DNA of 7,997 nt, from the NCBI GenBank assembly GCA_900751665.1, contig CAADSV010000064.1, positions 1 through 7,997 of the forward strand, written 5' to 3'. This stretch comes from an uncultured Collinsella sp. (GTDB taxonomy: Bacteria; Actinomycetota; Coriobacteriia; Coriobacteriales; Coriobacteriaceae). Of the stretch, positions 1-6,461 are shown one piece after another. A program made the position numbers and the translations under genes. The stretch's first letter is position 1. Each line of letters starts with the position of its first letter. Below the pieces are notes generated by a model. The model was given only the letters and a program-made list of their open reading frames with translations. It did not search any database and was not told the DNA's origin.

Positions 1-391
1 CAGCCTGGTCCCGCCGTTTATCTTGCAGCCGTTGCTCGAAAACTGCATCAAGCACGCGCAGCGCGAGACCGAGCCGCTTTCTATTCATGTTAGGGCTTTC
101 GAGACCGATGACGGTTTGGAGATCATCGTCGAGGACGATGGCATCGGTATGAGCGAAGAGGTCTGCGCGCATCTGTTTGAGCAACATCGCCGAGAGGAGC
201 CCGAGAGCATTACCGCCGACGGCTCCGTCAAGCGAGGTTGCGGCCTGGCGCTCTTCAACGTGCTTCAGCGCATCCATTTCTTTTACGGAGAAGATTCCGG
301 CATGCGCGTGAAGTCGCAGGAGGGCGTGGGAACGCAGGTCATCGTCGAACTGAACGGCGAGCCGCATGAGCCGGCGCCGTTGACGGCGTAG
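1..391 (+). CDS. LytS-family sensor histidine kinase, C-terminal ATPase part (5' truncated by window edge)
   Basis: This is the catalytic end of a sensor kinase that would autophosphorylate and pass the phosphate to the LytTR regulator downstream. The frame is open from base 2 (first residues SLVPPF), so the gene begins left of the window; about 129 residues are visible. The N box QPLLENCIKHA lies at about 26-58, the G1 box DDGIGM at 134-151 and the G2 box RGCGLAL at 233-253, the usual HATPase_c order. The LVPPFxLQPLLEN run before the N box is typical of the LytS/YehU (His_kinase plus HATPase_c) class and is matched by LVPAFVIQPIVEN in the second kinase of this window. The sensor and phospho-histidine parts are not visible, so the stimulus cannot be inferred. 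It ends 38 nt before the response regulator, as in one operon. A TTG at 23 is an in-frame codon, not a credible start. Confidence 0.9.
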   Translation, partial: SLVPPFILQPLLENCIKHAQRETEPLSIHVRAFETDDGLEIIVEDDGIGMSEEVCAHLFEQHRREEPESITADGSVKRGCGLALFNVLQRIHFFYGEDSGMRVKSQEGVGTQVIVELNGEPHEPAPLTA

Positions 392-429
392 CACGCGGTT
401 GGATTGAGAGAAAAAGAGGGGAAGCACAT

Positions 430-1164
430 ATGTCCGAAGGCTGGAACATCCTGGTGGTTGATGACGAGCCTCCCATTAGGGCTGAGTTACGCTATCTGTT
501 GGAAAAGGATACGCGTGTGGGTCAGATTGCCGAGGCGGGCAATGTCACCGAAGCCGTGGAGTCGATTCTGTCGAACAAGCCCGACGTGCTGTTTTTAGAC
601 ATTACCATGCCCGGTCGCTCGGGAATTGAGCTTGCCGAGACGCTGCAGAACCTAAAGACGCCGCCGGTCGTGGTGTTTGTGACGGCATTTGCCGAGTATG
701 CGGCTGATGCCTATAACCTCGATGCCGTCGATTATGTCGTCAAGCCGGTCGAGGACGCACGCCTGTCAAAGGCACTCGACAAGATCGAGGCGGCCTTGGG
801 TGTCCGTCGTGTTATCCACGCTCCGCGTCAGCCTTTGCGCCTGACGGTGGATCGCGGGGGCAAAAAGGTGTTCATTCCCGCCGCAGACGTCTGCTACTTT
901 GAGGCGCGTGCCGATTTTTGCAACGCCGTCTGCGCCGAGGGAACGTACCTGATCAATGAGTCGATTTCCTCGCTCGAGCGGCGCTTGGGCTCCGAGGGCT
1001 TTATTCGCGTTCATCGCAGCTATCTGGTCAATTTGGAAGACGTGCACAATGTTGAGATTGGCTCCACGGGGTTGATGGAGCTCAGGCTCGACCGCGTGAG
1101 CTCGACGGTACCGGTGTCCCGTCGTCGTGCCGCCGAGGTCAAGTCGCACCTGGGGCTTGCGTAA
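430..1164 (+). CDS. LytTR-family response regulator (module A)
   Basis: A 244-residue transcription factor: a receiver domain (about 5-120) and a C-terminal LytTR DNA-binding domain (about 135-242). Receiver residues are complete: acidic pair D11/D12 in LVVDDE, phospho-acceptor D57 in LFLDITMPG, T85 and K105 in VKPVE. The LytTR part carries the conserved FIRVHRSYLVN block at 191-201 and VPVSRRR at 227-233. Proteins of this family bind paired direct repeats upstream of target promoters when phosphorylated. The ATG at 430 is preceded by GAGGGG about 8 nt upstream, fixing the start. It follows the truncated LytS-like kinase by 38 nt, so kinase and regulator form a cognate pair. It is paralogous to the regulator at 6462-7178. 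Targets are unknown. No terminator is visible after it, so read-through into the next gene is possible. Confidence 0.95.
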   Translation: MSEGWNILVVDDEPPIRAELRYLLEKDTRVGQIAEAGNVTEAVESILSNKPDVLFLDITMPGRSGIELAETLQNLKTPPVVVFVTAFAEYAADAYNLDAVDYVVKPVEDARLSKALDKIEAALGVRRVIHAPRQPLRLTVDRGGKKVFIPAADVCYFEARADFCNAVCAEGTYLINESISSLERRLGSEGFIRVHRSYLVNLEDVHNVEIGSTGLMELRLDRVSSTVPVSRRRAAEVKSHLGLA

Positions 1165-1215
1165 GAGGCTTGCGTGCCGTCGTTTACCATCGCAGGTTTG
1201 GCATGGGCGCGCGGT

Positions 1216-1225
1216 GGGCATAATG
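1216..1225 (+). promoter_or_regulatory. Possible -10 promoter element before the phospholipase-like gene
   Basis: The motif GGGCATAATG contains CATAAT, one base from TATAAT. A TTGGCA at 1198-1203 could serve as -35, but the 15-nt spacing is short. The same GGGYAYRATG pattern stands before two other genes in this window (2381 and 3780), which raises its credibility. Transcription would begin near 1231, leaving a leader of about 26 nt. Confidence 0.4.
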
Positions 1226-1256
1226 GGTGGCATCGAATGAAATCGAAAGGATCATT

Positions 1257-2201
1257 ATGCCCGCGCTTATCACCCATCATCTGTTTGGCGAGGAAAGCAT
1301 CGACCGTCTTCCGCAGGGCGTCATCACGTCCGATGAAGAGCGCATTGCCTTTATCTTGGGCAACCAAGGCCCCGACCCGTTTTTCTTTCACATTCTGACA
1401 CCGCGTGTTTCCGACTGCACGCTGCTGGCGCAGGTCATGCATCGGTCGCGCATGTCTCGCCAGTTCGCGTGCCTGCGCGACGGCGTGTCGCATCTGCTGC
1501 CGCGCGACGCCAGCTTGGGTCGCGCCTTTGCGCTGGGCCTGCTGTCTCATTACGTGCTCGACCGCAACGCCCATCCTTTTGTCTATGAGCAGCAGTTTGG
1601 CATCGTGGAGTCCGATTCAGAGCTTGAGAATTCGAGCAGTCAGGTCCATGCCGTGATTGAGAGCGACCTAGATGTGCTGATGCTGCAGCTTAAACGCGAT
1701 GGCGCTACGGTCGACGATTATCCGCCGGCGGGCGAGATCGTCACCACCGACCGCATCAATCGCGTTGCCGGCGTGCTGATGAGCTACGTCGCCGGGCGCG
1801 TGTACGGTATCGACATCCCGGCGGGGGAGTACGGTGCTGCCGTTGCCAATATGCAGCGACTTTACCGCGCGATTGAGCCGGCCGGCTCCGTAAAGACGCG
1901 CGCGATCTCGCTGGTTGAGGGCTTGGTGCACGACTACTCGCTGCTCGACGGCCTTGCCCATCGCGTGACGACGGAGCTGCCCGAGCGCACCGGTAACCTG
2001 GGCCATCTGACATGGAAGAATCCCTTTACCGACGAGGTCTCGAACGAGAGTTTCCCCGAGGTCTTTGATCGCGCACTGGTCGATTACGAGTGCACGGTCG
2101 CACGTTTTATCGAGACCGGTGACATGGATGCCGTGACCAGTCACGTCAACTACAGCGGTCGCGTGCTCGAAGCCGATGAGGAGTTCGACCGCGAGGAATA
2201 A
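1257..2201 (+). CDS. Zn-dependent phospholipase C-like protein (Zn_dep_PLPC family), cytosolic
   Basis: A 314-residue protein resembling bacterial zinc phospholipase C / S1-P1-type metalloenzymes. It begins MPALITHH and shows H7, D40 (GNQGPDPF), H62, then H98-x3-D102-x3-H106 in GLLSHYVLDRNAHPF, and H131-x3-E135 in HAVIESD. In Bacillus phospholipase C the trinuclear zinc site uses the N-terminal Trp plus His/Asp/Glu in this same order, so the site looks largely intact. The N-terminal Trp is absent and there is no signal peptide. A secreted lecithinase role is therefore unlikely; an intracellular hydrolase of unknown substrate is the safer call. The ATG at 1257 is chosen over an in-frame GTG at 1227 because GAAAGG at 1245-1250 sits 6 nt before it and the MPxxxTH start fits the family. 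The C-terminal half (about 160-314) has no motif I recognise. Confidence 0.82.
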   Translation: MPALITHHLFGEESIDRLPQGVITSDEERIAFILGNQGPDPFFFHILTPRVSDCTLLAQVMHRSRMSRQFACLRDGVSHLLPRDASLGRAFALGLLSHYVLDRNAHPFVYEQQFGIVESDSELENSSSQVHAVIESDLDVLMLQLKRDGATVDDYPPAGEIVTTDRINRVAGVLMSYVAGRVYGIDIPAGEYGAAVANMQRLYRAIEPAGSVKTRAISLVEGLVHDYSLLDGLAHRVTTELPERTGNLGHLTWKNPFTDEVSNESFPEVFDRALVDYECTVARFIETGDMDAVTSHVNYSGRVLEADEEFDREE

Positions 2202-2229
2202 CGAACCGTCTCGCCCACGCTCTCCAATA

Positions 2230-2296
2230 AGTTGCGGTGGAATATGGATTAAATAGGCGCCTTTAGTGGTCCAACAGTCCGTATTTCACCGCAACT
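2230..2296 (+). repeat. Long hairpin element: 21-bp inverted repeat with 25-nt loop
   Basis: Arms 2230-2250 and 2276-2296 pair over 21 positions; the core GTTGCGGTG at 2231-2239 faces CACCGCAAC (right arm 2287-2295) with one adjacent wobble. Three positions are not Watson-Crick, and all three become G-U pairs if the + strand is transcribed (they would be A-C clashes on the other strand). This suggests an RNA hairpin in the 3' untranslated region of the phospholipase-like gene, whose stop is 28 nt upstream. No T tract follows, so it is not a standard intrinsic terminator. The 25-nt loop contains the self-complementary AGGCGCCT. It may instead be an extragenic repeat or a small non-autonomous element; copies elsewhere cannot be checked here. 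Confidence 0.75.
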
Positions 2297-2380
2297 GCGT
2301 TGGGGATGCGGGTTTGCCTCACCGCCCCGTATGGCCGCGTGCCCCTTTGCCGAATCCTTACCGGCGGTTCTGGACAATTG

Positions 2381-2390
2381 GGGTACGATG
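2381..2390 (+). promoter_or_regulatory. Possible -10 promoter element before the MFS transporter gene
   Basis: GGGTACGATG contains TACGAT, fitting the TANNNT -10 form common in high-G+C Gram-positives. No convincing -35 is seen; TTACCG at 2359-2364 is 19 nt away. The start codon is about 40 nt downstream. It matches the motifs at 1216 and 3780. Confidence 0.4.
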
Positions 2391-2430
2391 AACTAACTGC
2401 ATATCGGGCGAATACGAAGGGTCCCTGTCC

Positions 2431-3690
2431 ATGAAATACACCAAGCTCGAGCGTAACTGGGTTATGTATGATGTGGGCAATTCGGCCCTCGTGCTGCTCA
2501 ATACCTCGGTGGTGCCCATTTACTTTAACGCCATCAATACCGGTGCTTCCTCGGCCGACCTGGTGGTCGCCTGGGGCAATGCGCAGACGATCGCCTCGCT
2601 GGTCATCGCCATGCTCATGCCCATTCTGGGCGCGCTTGCCGACTATGCCGGCAACAAGATCAAGTTCTTCTTGGGCTTCTTCCTCACGGGCCTGGTGCTT
2701 TGCCTGGCGCAGGCTATCCCAATGTCCGCCATGGCATTTTTGACCGTGTACGTGCTGTGCACCATCGGCCTTAACTCTTCTATGACGTTCTACGACGCCA
2801 TGCTGCCCGACATTACCACCGACGAGCGCATGGACGCCGTGTCCAGCTCGGGCTATGCCTGGGGCTACATCGGTTCCACCGTGCCGTTCGTCATCTGCCT
2901 GGCGCTCATCATGGGTGGCCCCGCTCTTGGCGTCCCTACCATGCTGGCAACGCGTCTGTCGTTTATCATCACTGGTGCCTGGTGGCTCATCTTTACCCTG
3001 CCGCTCATTCGCACCTATAAGCAAAAGTACGGTCGCGAGCGCGGTCCCGAGGACACCATCGGCCACATCGTGGGCGGTGTGTTCTCCGAGGTCGGACACA
3101 CCATGCGCGAGATCGCCCACAACAAGACCGTGCTGGTCTACATGATCGCGTTCTTCTTCTATATCGACGGTGTGCACACGGTCATTTCCATGGCAACCAG
3201 CTACGGATCGGCCTTGGGCATCGATTCGACCCAGTTGGTCCTGGCGCTGCTCGTCACGCAGTTCGTGGCCTTTCCGTCCGCCATCATCTACGGCAAGCTT
3301 GCCGGACGCGTGGGCACGCTCAACATGATCTTGGTGGCAGTCGCCGCCTATATGGGCATTGTGCTGTTCGCCGCGTTCTTCCTAAAGACCGCCTTTGAAT
3401 TCTGGGTGCTTGCCATTATGGTCGGCCTGTTCCAGGGCGGCGTGCAGGCGCTCAGCCGTAGCTACTTTGGCCGCATTATCCCCAAGGAAAAGTCCAACGA
3501 GTACTACGGCTTCTTTGACATCTTCGGTCGTTATGCAAGCGTTATGGGCACCTTCCTGGTGTCGGTCGTCACCTCGCTGACCGGCAACCCGTCGCTGGGC
3601 GTCCTTTCCATTGGTGTGCTGCTGGTCGTTGGCTTTATGCTGCTGGTCCGCCTGTCCCGCATGACTCGGGCGGCAGAGCATGCCGCATAG
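2431..3690 (+). CDS. MFS transporter, UMF1/Atg22-like family
   Basis: A 419-residue polytopic membrane protein, the usual length for UMF1 family (TC 2.A.1.24) permeases. The N-terminal ERNWVMYDVGNSA (7-19) is the family signature. FYDAMLPDI (120-128), GYAWGYIGS (141-149) and GGVQALSRSYFGRIIP (336-351) also match. About 12 hydrophobic segments are seen, with a charged cytoplasmic loop near 194-232 splitting the two halves. Family members are proposed effluxers or permeases, including Atg22-like amino-acid exporters, but the substrate cannot be read from sequence. The ATG at 2431 has GAAGGG at 2416-2421. The gene appears to be a single transcription unit: it has a 229-nt spacer before it with a candidate -10, and its only visible terminator candidate is the distant hairpin at 3805-3840. 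Confidence 0.92.
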   Translation: MKYTKLERNWVMYDVGNSALVLLNTSVVPIYFNAINTGASSADLVVAWGNAQTIASLVIAMLMPILGALADYAGNKIKFFLGFFLTGLVLCLAQAIPMSAMAFLTVYVLCTIGLNSSMTFYDAMLPDITTDERMDAVSSSGYAWGYIGSTVPFVICLALIMGGPALGVPTMLATRLSFIITGAWWLIFTLPLIRTYKQKYGRERGPEDTIGHIVGGVFSEVGHTMREIAHNKTVLVYMIAFFFYIDGVHTVISMATSYGSALGIDSTQLVLALLVTQFVAFPSAIIYGKLAGRVGTLNMILVAVAAYMGIVLFAAFFLKTAFEFWVLAIMVGLFQGGVQALSRSYFGRIIPKEKSNEYYGFFDIFGRYASVMGTFLVSVVTSLTGNPSLGVLSIGVLLVVGFMLLVRLSRMTRAAEHAA

Positions 3691-3779
3691 GAGCGAGCGG
3701 CTATTGTGCCTGTCCACGGTACTCTTTTGGGGTTATCCGCAATAAACATTGCGACTTGCGAGCAATGATTTGCCCAAGT

Positions 3780-3789
3780 GGGTATGATG
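3780..3789 (+). promoter_or_regulatory. Possible -10 promoter element before the glycosyltransferase operon
   Basis: GGGTATGATG contains TATGAT, one base from TATAAT and the best -10 in the window. The -35 is unclear: TTGCGA at 3756-3761 is 21 nt away. Just upstream are a direct repeat TTGCGA (3749-3754, 3756-3761) and an inverted repeat CATTGC/GCAATG (3747-3752, 3762-3767), either of which could be an activator or repressor site. Transcription would start near 3795, directly ahead of a terminator hairpin. Confidence 0.45.
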
Positions 3790-3804
3790 GAATCAGCTAG
3801 GTCG

Positions 3805-3840
3805 CGGGGCGTCGCCTGTGTTTGGCGGCGTCCCGTTTTT
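3805..3840 (+). terminator. Intrinsic terminator, possibly a leader attenuator of the glycosyltransferase operon
   Basis: The stem CGGGGCGTCGCC (3805-3816) pairs with GGCGGCGTCCCG (3824-3835) around the 7-nt loop TGTGTTT, with ten Watson-Crick and two G-U pairs, followed by TTTTT at 3836-3840. It is 115 nt past the MFS stop and 22 nt before the glycosyltransferase start. It could simply end the MFS transcript. Because the candidate -10 at 3780-3789 lies upstream of it, it may instead terminate the operon's own leader after about 45 nt. Confidence 0.8.
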
Positions 3841-3861
3841 GTGTTGCAGGGAGGGTAAGGC

Positions 3862-5049
3862 ATGAACGCCACAGTCGTGATTCCAACGTATTGGGCGGGC
3901 GATGACGCTTGCGCAAACGCCCCTGGCACCTATGACCATTCGACGCGACTCAACGCCGACAATCCCGAACTCGACCGCTGCCTGGCCTCGCTTGAGCAGG
4001 TACGTGACATCCCGCGCATCATCCTTTTGGTGGTCTGTCCCGTTTCTGCCACAGCCGATGTGTCGCTGCGCGTGCACGAGATTGTCGACGCGCATCCCAC
4101 GCTCAAGGTCACCGTTGTCACCAACACCCAGGCCTCGCGCATCGCAGACCGGGTTGCTCAGATCGCGCCCAAGGGTTCGGGCGAGTGCGTGAGCCTGCGA
4201 GGCTACGGTGCCATCCGCAATATGGGGCTAGCCTGTGCCGCTGTGCTGGGGCATGACGCGGTTATCTTTTTGGATGACGATGAGACTGTCATCGACGCCG
4301 ACTTTATGAAGCGCGCGACCTATGCGTTGGGGCAGCAGACACGTCAGGGCTTGCCGATCTTGGTCAAGAGCGGCTATTTCTACGATCGCGACGGCTCGCC
4401 GCTGGCTCCCACGGACAAGGCGGGCATCTGCCATCGTTGGTGGACCAAGCGCATCGAGTTCAACCGTTGGATGAAAAAGGCGCTCTCGGGCACCCGCATC
4501 TCGCGCTCCAACTACGCGTGCGGCGGCCTGATGGCCCTGCACGCCCGCGCCTTTACGCGTGTGGCCTTTGACCCGTTTATCACCCGCGGCGAGGACTTGG
4601 ATTACCTCTTTAACATGCGCATGTTTGGCTACGACGTGTGGTTCGATAACGAGTGGACCGTGCGCCACCTGCCGCCCGAGTCCGAGAAGCGCTCGCCGCG
4701 CTTTATGCAGGACGTGTACCGTTGGTACTACGAGCGGGCCAAGCTGACGTTCGCTGCGCACCAAAAGGAGCTCATTCCGGTTACGGCCGCATCACTCATG
4801 CCCTATCCGGGTCCGTGGATCTCGCGCGAGCTCGACGACCGCGTGCGCAAGACCGCCATGGTTCGCAGCATGTTTACCCGCGAGCACGAGGGGTATCTGC
4901 GCATCTGGCGTCATGGTATTGACGAGGCTAAGACCTATGCCCGCCAAAACGCCGCAAGCTACCTGCGTTTTCAGAGTTTCTGGCCCAAGATCATGGACGA
5001 ACTTTGGCGCGACGCACAACTGATTAGCATCCTGGAGGGGGCTGAATGA
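3862..5049 (+). CDS. GT-A fold glycosyltransferase (family 2-like)
   Basis: A 395-residue protein. It would transfer a sugar from a nucleotide-sugar donor to an unidentified acceptor. The N-terminus ATVVIPTYW (3-11) is the first nucleotide-binding strand of GT-A enzymes. VIFLDDDETV (134-143) holds the metal-binding DxD at 138-140, RGEDLDY (242-248) resembles the catalytic ED motif, and RHLPPES (268-274) provides a late conserved His. There is no signal peptide or clear membrane segment, so it is probably cytoplasmic or peripheral. About 120 C-terminal residues after the core are charged and aromatic, with no motif I recognise. The ATG at 3862 has AGGGAGG at 3848-3854. Its stop overlaps the next kinase's start (ATGA), which implies coupled translation with a sensor kinase. 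A role in cell-envelope glycan or osmolyte-glycoside synthesis is possible but not shown. Confidence 0.87.
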   Translation: MNATVVIPTYWAGDDACANAPGTYDHSTRLNADNPELDRCLASLEQVRDIPRIILLVVCPVSATADVSLRVHEIVDAHPTLKVTVVTNTQASRIADRVAQIAPKGSGECVSLRGYGAIRNMGLACAAVLGHDAVIFLDDDETVIDADFMKRATYALGQQTRQGLPILVKSGYFYDRDGSPLAPTDKAGICHRWWTKRIEFNRWMKKALSGTRISRSNYACGGLMALHARAFTRVAFDPFITRGEDLDYLFNMRMFGYDVWFDNEWTVRHLPPESEKRSPRFMQDVYRWYYERAKLTFAAHQKELIPVTAASLMPYPGPWISRELDDRVRKTAMVRSMFTREHEGYLRIWRHGIDEAKTYARQNAASYLRFQSFWPKIMDELWRDAQLISILEGAE

Positions 5050-6389
5050 TCGACCGCCGCGCCCAGCGCGATAATTCAATTTCAATCTTTCGCATCATTG
5101 CCGTTGTCTGCGCCGTTTGCGTGTTGGCGTACTTTATCTTTGCCCTGGCGACTGGCATTGAGCCGATTGCCACGGTGATCGCCTGTGCGCTGCTGTGCAT
5201 CTTCCTGTGCATCTTTATCTATTTGACGCTCAATCCCGATTCGGTACGCTCCCAGTACACCGAGGAGACGCTTTCGGTTGCCTCGGCCATGCTCGAGGAC
5301 ATTAAGGGCGGCCTGACACAGGAATCGGCACTTTTGGTGTGCCGGCGTATCCTGCCCGAGACACGTGCCATGACCGTTGCCATCACCGATGAGAGCAACG
5401 TGCTGGCCTGCGCGGGCGAGTTCGAGGAAAAGCTGCTGCCCGATTCGCCCATCCACACGCTTGCCACGCGCTACGTCATTGAGCACGGCATCGTACAGTC
5501 GTTCAACCGCGTGGTGGACGTGGTGGGTTCGGATGGCTCGCACAACCAGGTTCCCGCCGGTATCATCGCGCCCATCAAGGTGGGCGACCGTACCGTCGGC
5601 ACGCTCAAGTTCTACTACAAGACCCCGCGCGCCGTCGACCGTACCCAGTATGCGCTCGCCTCGGGCTTTGCCGAGATCCTGTCCACGCAGCTCGCCATCC
5701 ACGAGCTCGAGGTGCAAAAGGAGCTCACGGCCCGTGCCGAGGTTCGTGCCCTGCAAGCGCAGATCAATCCGCACTTTCTGTTTAACACGCTCAACACCAT
5801 CGCGTCGTTTACGCGTACCGACCCGCTGCGCGCCCGCGAGCTGCTGCGCGAGTTCTCCTCGTTCTATCGCGCCACGCTCGACAACTCGGGGTCGCTTATC
5901 CCGGTCTCGCGCGAGGTTGCCCAGACCAAGCGCTACCTGACGTTTGAGAAGGCGCGCTTTGGCGAGGACCGCGTACTGGCGACCTTCGATGTCTCCGAGG
6001 ATGTCGAGGACACGTTGGTCCCGGCCTTTGTAATCCAGCCCATCGTCGAGAACGCCGTGCGGCATGGCATGGGCGATGGCGATGCCCTGCAGATCGATGT
6101 GACCGTCCATCAAGACGGCGACGACGCAATCCTGATTGCGGTCGCCGATAACGGCGTGGGCATGGACGAAGGCACCGCTGCCAGACTGTTTGACGAGCGC
6201 TCTGCCCGTCCCGACGCCAACTCCCCACAGGGTGGCGGCGCCGGTGTGGCCATGCACAATATTTCGGAGCGCATCCATCGCTTTTATGGACCGCACTCCT
6301 ACACGCGCGTCGAATCGGCGCCGGGCAAGGGCACTAAAGTGCTCCTGCATCTCGATTTGTCGGAGAGCATCTTCGACATTCAAGAGTAA
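5046..6389 (+). CDS. LytS/YehU-like membrane sensor histidine kinase with GAF-like domain (module B)
   Basis: A 447-residue sensor kinase. Two hydrophobic segments at about 14-36 and 40-62 form a short membrane hairpin, unlike the larger 5TMR sensor of classical LytS. A GAF-like region follows (about 75-215), then a helical linker (216-238), the His_kinase domain with QINPHFLFNTLN at 239-250 (phospho-acceptor H243), and HATPase_c with N box QPIVENAVRHG (331-341), G1 DNGVGM (368-373) and G2 GGAGVAM (397-403). The G2 box has Ala where many kinases have Gly. The GAF domain suggests a small-ligand or redox cue rather than a large extracellular sensor. The ATG at 5046 overlaps the glycosyltransferase stop; GGAGGGG just upstream serves as ribosome site. 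The partner regulator starts 72 nt downstream. Confidence 0.93.
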   Translation: MIDRRAQRDNSISIFRIIAVVCAVCVLAYFIFALATGIEPIATVIACALLCIFLCIFIYLTLNPDSVRSQYTEETLSVASAMLEDIKGGLTQESALLVCRRILPETRAMTVAITDESNVLACAGEFEEKLLPDSPIHTLATRYVIEHGIVQSFNRVVDVVGSDGSHNQVPAGIIAPIKVGDRTVGTLKFYYKTPRAVDRTQYALASGFAEILSTQLAIHELEVQKELTARAEVRALQAQINPHFLFNTLNTIASFTRTDPLRARELLREFSSFYRATLDNSGSLIPVSREVAQTKRYLTFEKARFGEDRVLATFDVSEDVEDTLVPAFVIQPIVENAVRHGMGDGDALQIDVTVHQDGDDAILIAVADNGVGMDEGTAARLFDERSARPDANSPQGGGAGVAMHNISERIHRFYGPHSYTRVESAPGKGTKVLLHLDLSESIFDIQE

Positions 6390-6412
6390 AATGATAGGTT
6401 ACGGGTTTAACG

Positions 6413-6440
6413 CTAGTTGGCGGATGCCCGACGTAGTTAG
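6413..6440 (+). promoter_or_regulatory. Possible LytTR-type direct repeat upstream of the regulator gene
   Basis: TAGTTGG at 6414-6420 and TAGTTAG at 6434-6440 are near-identical heptamers 20 nt apart, about two helical turns. Each partly matches the LytTR-box consensus centred on GTT (WMMGTTNRK). They lie in the 72-nt gap before the LytTR gene, where autoregulation could act. The match is incomplete, so this is tentative. Confidence 0.22.
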
Positions 6441-6461
6441 TTGACGAAAGGTTTTATCCCT

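Noticed and set aside
1227..1256. In-frame GTG start for the phospholipase-like protein
   Set aside because: It lies next to the candidate -10 element and lacks a ribosome site; the ATG at 1257 has a well-placed GAAAGG and matches the family N-terminus.
2371..2431. TGGACA/TGTCCA pairing that could hide the transporter start codon
   Set aside because: Only 6 bp with a loop of about 49 nt, and the left half lies upstream of the likely transcription start.
2263..3177. Long - strand open frame opposite the transporter gene
   Set aside because: His/Gly/Asp-rich translation without motifs, opposite a well-supported membrane protein, and running into the hairpin element.
5082..6383. Long - strand open frame opposite the second kinase
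   Set aside because: It mirrors the kinase gene in high-G+C codon phase, is rich in Arg, Gly, Asp and His in low-complexity style, and has no domain motifs.
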